Shown one piece after another: positions 34,143 to 43,845 of a stretch of DNA of 64,000 nucleotides; positions within the stretch are counted from its first letter, which is position 1, and every line of letters begins with the position of its first letter. A program made the position numbers and the translations under genes. The DNA is from Fibrobacter sp. UBA4223. Lineage in GTDB: Bacteria > Fibrobacterota > Fibrobacteria > Fibrobacterales > Fibrobacteraceae. The notes below the pieces were generated by a model. It saw only the letters and a program-made list of their open reading frames with translations, had not been told where the DNA came from and searched no databases. The stretch covers positions 62,001-126,000 of the forward strand of contig DFTB01000011.1 of assembly GCA_002382975.1 (NCBI GenBank). The letters are read 5' to 3'.

Positions 34143-34481
34143 TTATAACACGCGACGCGGGTTGCAGCCCCAGTCGTCATCGCCCCTGTGGTTCCACTGG
34201 TTGGCACCCTGGTCCAAAGCGACTTTGAAGCCGCCCCTAGGCACAAAATGATTCCATTCGTTTGCGCCTTGGTCCAGAGCGATGCTCCCGCCGCGGATAC
34301 TTCCACCACGGAAGTACTTGTCCTGGGAAGAGAAATGATTCCACTGGTTAGCGCCTTGGTCCAATGCAACACTCTTGGAAGCGTCGGCGCCGGTGGTGCT
34401 TGCGATGGGGAGTGCGTTTGCGAATCCGCCAAAACCTGCGATGCTAGCCACGAAAATGAATGTTGCGATTGCGTGTTTCAT
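34143..34481 (-). CDS. Small secreted protein with three ALDQGAN-WNH repeats
   Basis: 112 residues. Signal peptide MKHAIATFIFVASIAGFGGF with a likely cleavage after ANA. The mature part has three copies of VALDQGANQWNHF (the middle one IALDQGANEWNHF), each preceded by Gly/Ser-rich or GG/RGG spacers. It ends WGCNPRRVL. AAAGGAG precedes the ATG, and it has its own terminator, so it is a real gene. No family is recognised. It could be an adhesive/structural repeat peptide or a multi-unit peptide precursor; neither is shown. Confidence 0.72.
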   Translation of the reverse strand: MKHAIATFIFVASIAGFGGFANALPIASTTGADASKSVALDQGANQWNHFSSQDKYFRGGSIRGGSIALDQGANEWNHFVPRGGFKVALDQGANQWNHRGDDDWGCNPRRVL

Positions 34482-34591
34482 GATAAACTCCTTTGTGTTT
34501 TTAAGTTCTTTGTTTCTTATGTCCATAATATACCTTCCTAAATTCATAAAGTCAAATACATAATTTTCATTGAAATGATAGAATTTTATTA

Positions 34592-34759
34592 TAGGTTATA
34601 GGTATTAGGTGGTAGGTATTAGGGTCGCTGGTTACAAGAGGCTCGGGGTTCGAGGCTCGAGGTTAGGTATTATAAGTTCAGATTTCGGAGTTCTTTGTCG
34701 GAAGGACTTCTTGAGACCGTTAAACCTAATACCTAAAACCTACAACCTAATACCTGAAC
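34592..34759. repeat. Inverted pair of 7-bp arrays with conserved core
   Basis: Left: five TAGG heptamers (34592-34626) running into GGGTCGCTGGTTACAAGAGG, then AGGCTCG/GGGTTCG/AGGCTCG/AGGTTAG heptamers (34639-34666). Right: CCTAATA, CCTAAAA, CCTACAA, CCTAATA, CCTGAAC (34725-34759). The gap 34482-34815 otherwise contains only a terminator. Confidence 0.88.
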
Positions 34760-34761
34760 AC

Positions 34762-34790
34762 AAAAAAAGCCCCGGCCTAGGCCAGGGCAG
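34762..34790 (-). terminator. Terminator of the TIGR02145 gene
   Basis: Stem GCCCCGGCC / GGCCAGGGC with an A-run on the left. Confidence 0.75.
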
Positions 34791-34815
34791 TTCGTCGAAT
34801 TGGAAAAATATCCGC

Positions 34816-35571
34816 TTAGGCGTTCTTTATGCAGCGCACCGACATGGCATCGGAGCGGTACACGCCTTCGATATCGAAGGTCTTGTTGGTGATGCTTAGG
34901 CGGTAGGCGTTGGATTTGCCGTATTCGTCCTTGCACCAGAAACGGGCGCGTCGGCTGAAACGGTAGAAGCTGCCGTTGTCAAAACGGTAACCCGCAGGCA
35001 CGGCAAAGAACCCGAAGGAATCTTCGCCCGGAACACCCCAGAAGCAGGCGCTGCGTAGTTCGTCGCCGGTGGACTTGGGAGGCAGATTGCTCAAAAGTTG
35101 TTCCCATTCCTTGAGGCTCGGGATATGCCAGCCTTCGGGTGCGATTCCCTGATAGTTGTCTTCGCGAATCTTATGGCATATCTCCAGGTCCTTGGCAGGA
35201 TCCTGCTCGCCGTATTCCGCAGGGATGCCGAGTGCAGCCGTCCAGGTGTAGAGCCTGCCGTACTGGGCCACGTTGGCCTCTTCGTTGCTCGGAGCGTAGC
35301 TGCCTTCGGTCTTGAAACGCAGGTTATCCACCATCCAGACCTGGTCACCGATTTTTACGGTGCGGTAAGTTTCGCCGTCGCGGGCATCCGTGAAAGATCC
35401 GTAATTGAACTTCTTGGCGTTACGGGCCATGCATTCTTCGTAAGAAATGTTGTTCTGCTTTTCGGAGGCTTCCTTTTTCGTGGCCTTGCTCACGGAAGCA
35501 CCGATACGGAATGCGGCCACGATGACCACGATAAGGGCGATGACGTTAAAAATGACAAAGGATGTTTCCAT
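34816..35571 (-). CDS. TIGR02145 (Fibrobacter major paralogous domain) membrane-anchored protein
   Basis: 251 residues. N-terminal membrane anchor (FVIFNVIALIVVIVAAFRIG), then a TIGR02145 domain: FTDARDGETYRTVKIGDQVW, WMVDNLRF, YGRLYTWTAAL, GIAPEGWHIPSLKEWEQLL, FFAVPAGYR, SVRCIKNA. The family is expanded in Fibrobacter and related to the FGE-sulfatase-like/C-type lectin-like folds; its role is unknown. A paralogous domain ends the lipoprotein at 44510. Confidence 0.9.
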   Translation of the reverse strand: METSFVIFNVIALIVVIVAAFRIGASVSKATKKEASEKQNNISYEECMARNAKKFNYGSFTDARDGETYRTVKIGDQVWMVDNLRFKTEGSYAPSNEEANVAQYGRLYTWTAALGIPAEYGEQDPAKDLEICHKIREDNYQGIAPEGWHIPSLKEWEQLLSNLPPKSTGDELRSACFWGVPGEDSFGFFAVPAGYRFDNGSFYRFSRRARFWCKDEYGKSNAYRLSITNKTFDIEGVYRSDAMSVRCIKNA

Positions 35572-35631
35572 GGGTTTCCTCTTTGAGAAAGCTAGGGCAA
35601 ATGTAGTAATTGTTGGGCTCGGAACAACCCA

Positions 35632-37194
35632 TTATGCTGGGTACATAGGGAATACGATGGGGGTGATGAACAGGTTGGCCGCAAGAATAATAAAATTCAT
35701 AGGCAGGCCGATTTTCGTGAAGTCCGTAAACTTGTAGCCGCCAGCGGCATAGACCAGCATGTGGGTAGGGGATCCGATGGGGGTGGCAAAGCTGCTGTTC
35801 ACCGAAATCATCAGGCCGATGCAGAAGGTGAGGGGGTTTACGCCCAAGGTCGTGGCCGCGCTGATGGCAATGGGGCAGAACATGGCCGCCGTGGCGCTAT
35901 TGCTGATAAATTCGGTAATGAAGGTACCGACAAGGCAGATGGCGACAAGGGCTACGTAGGGGTTGCTTCCGCAGATATTCAGAAGGTTGTTTGCAATCAG
36001 CTGGGCCACTCCCGTAGATTCCAGGGCCTTGCCCAGGCAGATACTGCCCGAGAATACGATAAGGATATTCCAGTTGATGGAGTTTGCCGCCTGGGTGCTG
36101 GTGCAACAGCGGGTGACGACCATGGCGATGGCGGCAAGCATGCACGACGAAAGCAGGGGCAGCACGTTGCATGCCGACAGCAGGACCATGGCGAGCATGA
36201 TAAGCGAGGCAAGTACCGTCTTTTTGCCGCAAGTCCTGTTGTTTACGGCGTTCTCCAGGTAACCCTTCAGGTGGTCGTTTTTTAGATTCAGGTGCTCGCA
36301 AATCCACTGGAGCTGTTCTGCCTTGCCCGAAACAATGATGTTGTCGGAACCCATGATATAGGTTTCAGGGGTGGCGACCTCCACCTCGTTGTCAAAACGG
36401 CGTATGGCCAAGATGGAATTCTTGTTCTTTTCGAATCCATTGGGGTTCTGTTCGTAAATCTCCTGCAGGGACATGCCGACAAGCCTGTGTCTGGAGGGAA
36501 CATGGAGTTCCAGGGTCAGGTCTTCGTCACCGCCGTTGCTCAAGGGGGACACACGAGTGGGAAGCAGTTTTTGCAGGGCGACGATGGAGATGACTCCTAC
36601 CACAAGGCAGAACAGTCCGACAAGGGTGGGAGTGAAAATTCCCATCTGGGTTCCTGTCCTGTCCGTGTAGAGTCCCGAAATGATAAGGTTCGTGGACGTG
36701 CCGAGCAAGGTACAGGCGCCACCCAATCCGGAGGCGTAGCTAAGGGGAATCAAAAGTTTTGACGGCGATATGCCCAGCTTTTTGGACCAGATTTTTATGA
36801 CGTCGATAAAGAGAGCTACCACCGTGGTGTTGGTGAGGAACGAGCTCAAGAGCGCCACCGGGAACATGGTGCGAAGAATAGCGCGGGAAACGGTCTTGGG
36901 GGAACCCATCATGTGCTTGACAACCCAGTTCAGCACGCCCGTGTAGTTGAGGCCGGCGATGACGGCGTAAAGCACGGCGATGATAATGACGGAGGCAGAA
37001 CTGAAACCGCCGAATGCGGTTTTCAGGTCAAGGACGCCACTGAGGTAGAGGGCGCACATTCCCAAAAGAAAGATGACATCTACACGCAGCTTTGAAAAGA
37101 TCATAGCTGCAAAAAGCAGAAGCACGACGACTATGGTGAACCACGCGTTTCCAGAAAGCCCAAACCATTCAAACGCAAGAATTCCCTGTAACAT
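35632..37194 (-). CDS. SLC13/DASS family transporter
   Basis: 520 residues with about 11-13 membrane helices and, in the middle (about 210-310), a TrkA_C-like cytoplasmic domain (LELHVPSRHRLVGMSLQEIY, YIMGSDNIIVSG). SNT-type signature motifs (FLTNTTVVALFIDV, LLGTSTNLIISGL, FISNSATAAMFCPIA, ATPIGSPTHMLVY) are conserved. It carries dicarboxylate, sulfate or a similar anion, probably with Na+. The start at 37194 has GAAGGG upstream; a 67-codon in-frame extension is not homologous. Confidence 0.88.
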   Translation of the reverse strand: MLQGILAFEWFGLSGNAWFTIVVVLLLFAAMIFSKLRVDVIFLLGMCALYLSGVLDLKTAFGGFSSASVIIIAVLYAVIAGLNYTGVLNWVVKHMMGSPKTVSRAILRTMFPVALLSSFLTNTTVVALFIDVIKIWSKKLGISPSKLLIPLSYASGLGGACTLLGTSTNLIISGLYTDRTGTQMGIFTPTLVGLFCLVVGVISIVALQKLLPTRVSPLSNGGDEDLTLELHVPSRHRLVGMSLQEIYEQNPNGFEKNKNSILAIRRFDNEVEVATPETYIMGSDNIIVSGKAEQLQWICEHLNLKNDHLKGYLENAVNNRTCGKKTVLASLIMLAMVLLSACNVLPLLSSCMLAAIAMVVTRCCTSTQAANSINWNILIVFSGSICLGKALESTGVAQLIANNLLNICGSNPYVALVAICLVGTFITEFISNSATAAMFCPIAISAATTLGVNPLTFCIGLMISVNSSFATPIGSPTHMLVYAAGGYKFTDFTKIGLPMNFIILAANLFITPIVFPMYPA

Positions 37195-37256
37195 TATTCC
37201 CTTCGAAAGTGAAAAATGAACGGGAACAAATATAAAAAAGGGCAGGCAGCTTTGGC

Positions 37257-37676
37257 TTACCGTTCGATTTTCACCACAACGGTTCCGGCGAGCTTGTCGT
37301 GCCAGGATTGTTTCTTGGGGTCGAATGCCACCCACAAGAAGCCGAGTCCAAACGGGATGAACGAAAGGATATAGGCGAAGTAGCGCCCGACGCACTGCTT
37401 TGTGGAGGGCTTTCCGCCAGTCTTGGCATCCACGATTTTTGCAGACACGGCCATCTTGCCGGGGGTTGCCTGTTTTTTGGCCCAGAACAAGATGACAAGG
37501 ACCATGGGCAATAGGTACGAGAAAATGATATCCGCCGGCCCCTGGAATGTCTCGCCGTTTTCCAGGTAGGCCATGCCGTAAATGGCAAGAAGTGGCGGCA
37601 GGGTAATAACCATTATCAAGACGCTGTCAATGAGGGTTGCCACGACCCTTTTCCAAAAACCAACGTATTCAGTCAT
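37257..37676 (-). CDS. RDD family membrane protein
   Basis: 139 residues, three membrane helices. It opens with YVGFWKRVVATLIDSVL (R and D of the RDD motif) and has PGKMAVSAKIVDAKTGGKP and RYFAYILSFIPFG. The function of the family is mostly unknown; some are Na+/H+ antiporters. The start at 37676 has a G-rich ribosome site (AGGGGGG). It lies 60 bp upstream of the SLC13 gene on the same strand. Confidence 0.88.
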   Translation of the reverse strand: MTEYVGFWKRVVATLIDSVLIMVITLPPLLAIYGMAYLENGETFQGPADIIFSYLLPMVLVILFWAKKQATPGKMAVSAKIVDAKTGGKPSTKQCVGRYFAYILSFIPFGLGFLWVAFDPKKQSWHDKLAGTVVVKIER

Positions 37677-37780
37677 ATCGCCCCCCTTTGCCACCATGTG
37701 GCGCTTTTCATAAAGTAATATACTCTTTGTAGGGGCCCCATGTCAAATATATTGTTTTAATCGGAAAGATAGATTTTGGT

Positions 37781-37822
37781 TATGAGTGGTAGGGGTATGA
37801 GGAATGAGGCTCGGGGCTCGAG
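37781..37822 (+). repeat. 7-bp array, degenerate GNNTGAG/GCTCGRG units
   Basis: TATGAGT, GGTAGGG, GTATGAG, GAATGAG, GCTCGGG, GCTCGAG, six in-phase units that change type along the array. Further right, inverted GGCACCCACGCTCATATTTGC-like and GCAAATATGGGCGTGCC (about 37855-37915) and a hairpin AGGGAGGGC / GCCTTCCCT (about 37928-37948) follow. Confidence 0.7.
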
Positions 37823-37965
37823 CTAAAAAGGACAAGAAATTTAGTGCCGCAGGCACCCACGCTCATATTTGCATTCAGAATATGAAGCTTTGCGATTGGG
37901 CAAATATGGGCGTGCCAGGAGGGTATTAGGGAGGGCATAGCCTTCCCTATTCATATTATGCAGGA

Positions 37966-40926
37966 CTATTCCGCGTCTTTGCCGTGGCACTTCTTGTACT
38001 TGAGGCCGGAACCGCACCAGCAGGGGTCATTGCGGCCCAGCTTCGGGCCTGCCTGTTGGGCGCGCCTTGCGGCGGCGGCAACGGCAGGGTTCGTGTAGGT
38101 GCGACGTACCGTAGGCCTTGTGCCCGGCAGTGCCGACTGGGGCATGGGCTGTGCAGCCTCGCTTGCCGCCTGCTGGCCTTCGGAAATGGCGTTGGTCTCG
38201 GAGCTTGCGGCCTGACCGGCAAGACCTGCGGCCTTGGCGCCTTCGGTGCTCGGCTGTTCGGCGTTTTCGGGAGCCTGTGCGGTCTCGGTGGACTGTGCGG
38301 ATTCCTGCTGGCCGTCGCCCGCATTTTCGGGCTTCGGCTGTTCACGCAGCTGCAGCTGGTCCGGCGATACGGTCTGTCCGTTGGGCAGGGTAATCCGGAT
38401 GTTCAAGATACGGAGCATTGTCAGGGTGGCAATCTTTTCGATGCAGCCCTCGAACATCTTGTAGCCTTCGTTCTTGTAAATCATCAGCGGGTCTTTCTGG
38501 GCGTATCCGTGGAAACGGATGGCGTCCTTCAGCTGATCCATGGCGTACAGGTGTTCTTTCCACACCTGGTCGATGGTCATCAGCAAGAACCTGCGTTCGA
38601 TATTGCGGAAGTCCGCGTCGGGAATAATTTTGGTGAGCTTGTCGTAGCGCGCCTTGCAAAGCTCGATGATTTCGTCCAGCACCTGGTCCGGTGTCTTTTT
38701 GGTGGCATCGTCGAAGCTCAGATTGTATTCCATACCGAGGCTGCGCTGCAGGTCGGTGTGAAGCCCTTCCAGGTTCCAGTTTTCTACATAGCTCTTGGGC
38801 GGAATGTAGTTGCTGACCTTGATATCGCACGCGTCCTCGATGCGGTTGATGATTTCGTCGCGAATGTCTTCGCCGTTCAGAATACGACGGCGGAGCCCGT
38901 AAATCACCTTGCGCTGTTCGTTCATCACATTGTCGTAGTCCAGCAAGTGCTTACGGATATCAAAGCTCTGGCCTTCCACGCGACGCTGGGCGCTACGGAT
39001 AGAGCGGCTTACGATGGGGTGGGTAATCACCTCGTCTTCGCCTACGCCAAAGCGGGTCATCAGGTTCTTGACGCTGTCGCCGCCGAAGATGCGCATCAGG
39101 TTGTCGTCGAGGGAGAGGAAGTACTGGCTGGAGCCCGGGTCGCCCTGACGGCCGGAACGTCCGCGCAACTGGTTGTCGATACGGCGGGATTCGTGGCGTT
39201 CAGTGCCCAGCACGTGAAGGCCGCCTACCTCGGTAACTCCGGGGCCGAGAGCGATGTCGGTACCACGGCCTGCCATGTTGGTGGCGATGGTCACCTTGCC
39301 CTTGTAGCCGGCGTACTGGATGATTTCGGCTTCGCGGCTATGGTTCTTGGCGTTCAACACCTCGTGGGGGATTCCTTCCTTTTCCAAAAGGCCGTGGAGG
39401 TGTTCGGACTTTTCGATGGAAGCGGTACCCACCAACAAGGGCTGGCCCTTTTCGTGACGGTCCTTGATTTCTGCCACGATGGCTTTCCACTTGGCCCCTT
39501 CGGACTTGTACACCATGTCCTGCATGTCCTTGCGGATGCAGGGCTTGTTGGTGGGAATCACCCAGGTGTTCATGTTGTAAATCTTGATGAATTCCGTAGC
39601 TTCCGTCTCGGCGGTACCGGTCATGCCGGAGAGCTTCTTGTACATGCGGAAGTAGTTCTGGAACGTAATCGTTGCAAGGGTCTGGTTCTCGCGACGGATC
39701 TGCACCTTTTCCTTGGCTTCGATGGCCTGGTGCATGCCGTTAGAGTAGCGACGGCCTTCCATGAGGCGGCCCGTGTTTTCGTCCACGATGATGATTTCGC
39801 CGTCACGGACGATGTAGTCCACGTCGCGCTCGTACAGGTGCCAGGCGCGAAGGGCCTGGTCCAAGAAATGCACCCAGTCCGCGTGTTCGCCGTACAGGTT
39901 GGTAATCTGCATCAGGCTTTCCACGTGGTTCACGCCCTTTTCGGTGAGCTGGATGTTCTTGTCCTTTTCGTCAACGGAAAAGTCCTTGTTCTTGACAAGC
40001 TTCTGGGCAATCTCGTTTGCCTTCGCGTACTTGTCGGTAGCGTCTTCGGCAGGTCCGCTGATGATGAGCGGCGTACGGGCCTCGTCAATCAAGATGGAGT
40101 CCACTTCGTCAACAATGCAGAAGTTCAGTTCCCGCTGCACCAACTGGCTGGGTTCTACCGCCATGTTATCGCGGAGGTAGTCAAAGCCGAATTCGTTGTT
40201 GGTGCCGTAGGTCACGTCGCTGTTGTAGCTCTTGCGGCGCTGTTCGGAATTGAGTCCGTTCACGATAAGGCCAACGGTAAGTCCCAGGAACTGGTACACC
40301 AGGCCCATCTGCTTGGCGTCACGGCCGGCCAGGTAGTCGTTCACCGTCACCACATGTACACCGTGTCCAGAAAGACCGTTCAGGTAAACTGGCAGTGCTG
40401 CGGCCAGGGTCTTACCTTCACCGGTGGCCATTTCGGCGATGGCGCCTTCGTGGAGCACCAGACCGCCGATCATCTGCACGTCGAAGGGCATCATACGGAA
40501 AGGTTTGACCGATTCGGGGTAGAGCTCGCGGACCTTTGCGTAGAGAGCGGCGGGCAGGTAGACTTCCCACTCGTTCTTGCCGGCGGCAAGTTCTGCCTTG
40601 GCGGCATCGGCGGCAGCCTGGAGCTCGGGGCCCAGGCGGCTGAAGTCGAATTCGAATTCAGGCTTGAAGATGTTGAAGATACCGAGACGGCGGTCGCAGG
40701 CCTCTTGGCACACGGCAAAGGCTTCTACCTTGATGTCTTCAAGAGAGGCGCCGTTTTTCAGCTTTTCGCGGAATTCGGCACTTTTTGCGGCCAGGGCGGC
40801 ATCGTCCAGGGCTTCCATGGCCTCACGGGCTGCATGTATCTTGGCGATGACAGGCTTAAGCTGCTTTACCTTGCGTTCGTGGGGCGTACCAAAAATCTTG
40901 TGGAGTACGGTGTCGACTACGCTCAT
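37966..40926 (-). CDS. secA: Preprotein translocase ATPase SecA
   Basis: 986 residues. Motor of Sec protein export. MATGEGKT (Walker A), VDEVDSILIDEARTPLIISG, GTASIEKSE, MAGRGTDIALG and QLRGRSGRQGDPG are all present. The zinc-binding SEC-C tail CWCGSGLKYKKCH is intact after a Gln/Ala/Glu-rich linker. Between DRRLGIF and FDVQMIGG there are about 60 residues more than usual (FSRLGPELQAAADAAKAELA ...), an insertion ahead of the Walker A helix. It ends near a hairpin. A 996-codon open frame lies antisense but is a shadow. Confidence 0.97.
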   Translation of the reverse strand: MSVVDTVLHKIFGTPHERKVKQLKPVIAKIHAAREAMEALDDAALAAKSAEFREKLKNGASLEDIKVEAFAVCQEACDRRLGIFNIFKPEFEFDFSRLGPELQAAADAAKAELAAGKNEWEVYLPAALYAKVRELYPESVKPFRMMPFDVQMIGGLVLHEGAIAEMATGEGKTLAAALPVYLNGLSGHGVHVVTVNDYLAGRDAKQMGLVYQFLGLTVGLIVNGLNSEQRRKSYNSDVTYGTNNEFGFDYLRDNMAVEPSQLVQRELNFCIVDEVDSILIDEARTPLIISGPAEDATDKYAKANEIAQKLVKNKDFSVDEKDKNIQLTEKGVNHVESLMQITNLYGEHADWVHFLDQALRAWHLYERDVDYIVRDGEIIIVDENTGRLMEGRRYSNGMHQAIEAKEKVQIRRENQTLATITFQNYFRMYKKLSGMTGTAETEATEFIKIYNMNTWVIPTNKPCIRKDMQDMVYKSEGAKWKAIVAEIKDRHEKGQPLLVGTASIEKSEHLHGLLEKEGIPHEVLNAKNHSREAEIIQYAGYKGKVTIATNMAGRGTDIALGPGVTEVGGLHVLGTERHESRRIDNQLRGRSGRQGDPGSSQYFLSLDDNLMRIFGGDSVKNLMTRFGVGEDEVITHPIVSRSIRSAQRRVEGQSFDIRKHLLDYDNVMNEQRKVIYGLRRRILNGEDIRDEIINRIEDACDIKVSNYIPPKSYVENWNLEGLHTDLQRSLGMEYNLSFDDATKKTPDQVLDEIIELCKARYDKLTKIIPDADFRNIERRFLLMTIDQVWKEHLYAMDQLKDAIRFHGYAQKDPLMIYKNEGYKMFEGCIEKIATLTMLRILNIRITLPNGQTVSPDQLQLREQPKPENAGDGQQESAQSTETAQAPENAEQPSTEGAKAAGLAGQAASSETNAISEGQQAASEAAQPMPQSALPGTRPTVRRTYTNPAVAAAARRAQQAGPKLGRNDPCWCGSGLKYKKCHGKDAE

Positions 40927-41078
40927 TTCATTTCCTTTATACTGCCGGGGGCAATAACCCGCGGACACTGTTAAAAATTACGGCGAAAAGATAGAAAAAG
41001 GTAAGAAAAGCTTTGCCTTAAAATACTTGAAATAACAAGGCAATTGGCTATATTTCAAACAATTCTAGGGAGTTTATT

Positions 41079-43697
41079 ATGGATTGGAAGGTGATTGCCC
41101 TGGCTGGGGCACTTTGTACCCAGGCGTTTGCTGTCGAAAAATACGAGTGGGGTAATGTCCGCTTTGACGGCGGTGGATTCGTATCTGCCGTGATTTTCCA
41201 CCCCAAGGAAAAGAACCTGCTTTACGCCCGCACCGACGTGGGCGGCATCTACCGTTTCGACTTTTCGTCGAAGACATGGATTCCCCTGATGGATTTCATC
41301 TCCGAAAACGATAAGGGCCTTTATGGAACAGAAGCCTTTGCGCTGGACCCCACGGACCCGAAGCGTATTTACGTGCTGGCTGGAACGGGCTACTTTAGCA
41401 ACGGCAATACCGCTGTGCTTAGAAGCACAGATTACGGCTCTACCTGGGACACCAGCTATGTGGAAATGCTTGCCCATGGTAACGGCATGGGCCGCCAGAC
41501 CGGCGAAAAACTGGTCGTGGACCCCAATAAGCCGAATATCCTCTTCTGTGGTAGCCGCTCCAAGGGCCTCTACAAGAGTACCGACTATGGCAAGACCTGG
41601 ACAAGTGCCTACGAGGTGGCTCTATCCACTGCCGTTAAAAGTGATCTGAACAATGTGAACGGCATCAGCTTTGTGATGTTTGATGAATCTCAGGGCAAGA
41701 ATGCTGACGGTTCCACGAAGACCATTTATATCGGCATCTCTCAAAAGACAGAAAACCTGCAGGTCAGTAAGGATGGTGGCGCCACCTGGAATACAGTGGC
41801 AGGAGGCCCCGCAAACCTGATGCCCCATCGCGCAAAGATTGTGGGTGAAGACATGTACATCACCTACGCCGATGGCCCCGGCCCTCATACAGTCAATAGC
41901 GGTGCCGTTTACAAGTACAACACTAAATCGGGCACATGGACAAACATTACGCCTTCTGACGATGGCGAAAAGAATGAATGTTCCTATGGTGGCATTGCCA
42001 TCGACCCGAAGGATTCCAAGCATATCATTGTTTCCACGCTAGGCCAGTATACCGGACGCCACGTCACTAAAGAAAACAAGGATAACTACGGTGACCGCAT
42101 CTATGTAACTACCGACGGTGGCGCAAGCTGGACCCACGGCCAGCATTACGAAGACGTTCCGAATATCGACCCGAATGGAACGGCCTGGATTCCCGGTAAC
42201 GCCATCCACTGGGCGGGTTCCCTGGAAATCAACCCTTTCAACAACAAAGAAGCATGGGTTACCAGCGGTAACGGCATTTTCCAGACAGACGACATTACGG
42301 CGAAGGTTCCCTTGTGGAAATTCCAGAGCAAGGGCATCGAGGAGACTGTGCCTCTTGATATCGTGAGCGTTCCGGGAGGCCCGCTGGTAACGGCCATCGG
42401 TGATTACGACGGAGCCGTCTATACCGACATCAACAAGAGCACTCCTCGCCACACGCCCACCATCGGCACAACCGAAAGCATAGGGTATGCCCCTCTCAGC
42501 GGTTCCTTGTTGCGCACCGGCGTGATAACGAAGTACTTTACGTATGAATCCAAAAATTTTAATGTCATGTATCGCTCTGACGACATGGGCGCTACCTGGG
42601 ATTCCTTGAAAACGGAACTCAAGGGAGGCAAGGGGCTGGTGGTGCTTTCTGCCGACGGTAAGGTGATTCTCCACAGACCCGATCAGAGCGCGAACGTTTA
42701 CCGCTCCGACGACAATGGCGCTACCTGGACCACATTGACAACTGGCGAACAGACGCAATACGCTCGCATTGTGGCAGACCCCAAGAATACAGACGTGTTC
42801 TATGTGATGAATTCCATGGGAACGCTTTATAAGTCAACGGACAAGGGTAAAAACTTTACCGCTCAGACCGCTCGCCTACAAAACGAAGGTGCTGGAGAAT
42901 ACTACAACGGTGGCGGCCTTATCCGTACGGTTCCCGGCAAGGAAGGTCACCTTTGGGTTCCTATGGATCAGTCTCAGCAGTGGCTGCCCAAGGGCTTCAG
43001 CGAGAATGGCCTTGCCTACACCGAAGATGGCGGCAAGACCTGGAACCGCTGCGAAGGCGCAAGTACCGCCATTGCCGTGGGTGTTGGCAAGGCCAAGGAA
43101 GGTGCCAGTTACGAGACCATCTATATCTGGGGTGCAAACAAGTCTGGTAGTGCTATCGGTATCTACCGCAGTACTGACAAGTGCAAGACCTTCGAGCGTG
43201 TGAACGATGACATGCACCAATTTGGTGGCCCGGGTAACGGAAACTTTGTGCAGGGTGACATGAACAACTTCGGCGTGGTGTACATGAGTACGGTGGGCCG
43301 CGGGCTTATAGTGGGCGCTCCCGAAGGAACCAAGTTCGTAATCCCCTCGCCCGAAAATACGGTCACTACGGATTCTTCATCAAAGACCAAGGATTCTGAT
43401 ACCAAGGACTCCTCGAAGGATAAGGATTCCAAGGACGGTAAAAAGTCCGATGGTATCGTACGTATTGAGCTTTCGGCTGCTGTCTCTATGCAGCTGGAGA
43501 ACCGCACCCTGTATGTGAACGCTCCGGCTGGTAGCAGCTTGATGGTGCTTTCTGTCAATGGTCATGTTGCCATGCAGACGGTTGTGGGCAAGGGCTCTGC
43601 GGTAAGCCTTTCTAGGTTGCCTGTAGGCAGGTACATTGTACAGCTAGAATCGCCGACCGGCTTAAAGCTCGGCCAGCGTGGCGTTATGATAAGGTAA
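41079..43697 (+). CDS. GH74 xyloglucanase
   Basis: 872 residues. Signal peptide MDWKVIALAGALCTQAFA. Two seven-bladed propellers rich in RSTDYGSTWD/YKSTDYGKTWT-type Asp-box repeats, with LYARTDVGGIYRFD (catalytic Asp of family 74) near the N-terminus. It should cut xyloglucan backbones. After about residue 760 comes a Lys/Asp/Ser linker (TKDSDTKDSSKDKDSKDGKK), then a C-terminal domain (LMVLSVNGHVAMQ ... GQRGVMIR) similar in layout to Fibrobacter surface-sorting tails. AGGGAG ribosome site. Confidence 0.92.
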   Translation: MDWKVIALAGALCTQAFAVEKYEWGNVRFDGGGFVSAVIFHPKEKNLLYARTDVGGIYRFDFSSKTWIPLMDFISENDKGLYGTEAFALDPTDPKRIYVLAGTGYFSNGNTAVLRSTDYGSTWDTSYVEMLAHGNGMGRQTGEKLVVDPNKPNILFCGSRSKGLYKSTDYGKTWTSAYEVALSTAVKSDLNNVNGISFVMFDESQGKNADGSTKTIYIGISQKTENLQVSKDGGATWNTVAGGPANLMPHRAKIVGEDMYITYADGPGPHTVNSGAVYKYNTKSGTWTNITPSDDGEKNECSYGGIAIDPKDSKHIIVSTLGQYTGRHVTKENKDNYGDRIYVTTDGGASWTHGQHYEDVPNIDPNGTAWIPGNAIHWAGSLEINPFNNKEAWVTSGNGIFQTDDITAKVPLWKFQSKGIEETVPLDIVSVPGGPLVTAIGDYDGAVYTDINKSTPRHTPTIGTTESIGYAPLSGSLLRTGVITKYFTYESKNFNVMYRSDDMGATWDSLKTELKGGKGLVVLSADGKVILHRPDQSANVYRSDDNGATWTTLTTGEQTQYARIVADPKNTDVFYVMNSMGTLYKSTDKGKNFTAQTARLQNEGAGEYYNGGGLIRTVPGKEGHLWVPMDQSQQWLPKGFSENGLAYTEDGGKTWNRCEGASTAIAVGVGKAKEGASYETIYIWGANKSGSAIGIYRSTDKCKTFERVNDDMHQFGGPGNGNFVQGDMNNFGVVYMSTVGRGLIVGAPEGTKFVIPSPENTVTTDSSSKTKDSDTKDSSKDKDSKDGKKSDGIVRIELSAAVSMQLENRTLYVNAPAGSSLMVLSVNGHVAMQTVVGKGSAVSLSRLPVGRYIVQLESPTGLKLGQRGVMIR

Positions 43698-43781
43698 CAA
43701 CAAAACTCCTACGTCATGGCGGCCTCCGAGCCGCCATCTAGATTGATGCCTTTGGCATCGCATCTCTCGCCTTGCTCAAGT

Positions 43782-43804
43782 TTCCGGCTCAAGGCCGGAA
43801 TGAC
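43782..43804. repeat. REP-like palindrome
   Basis: TTCCGGCTCAAGGCCGGAATGAC; a larger palindrome ATGGCGGC / GCCGCCAT (about 43716-43739) lies to its left. Confidence 0.65.
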
Positions 43805-43845
43805 GCAGTACTTGAAACTTGTGTAATCAAGTATGTAATGCTTGA

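Noticed and set aside
34073..34432. 120-codon N-terminal extension of tmk
   Set aside because: The extension overlaps the small secreted peptide gene in another frame and its terminator. Thymidylate kinase homology starts at the ATG at 34072.
37984..40974. 996-codon open frame on the strand opposite secA
   Set aside because: It is antisense to a perfectly conserved SecA. Biased third-codon positions keep the opposite frame open; the product has no domain pattern and no ribosome site. The same applies to the long antisense frames over prs (5541-6914) and rng (56242-57804).
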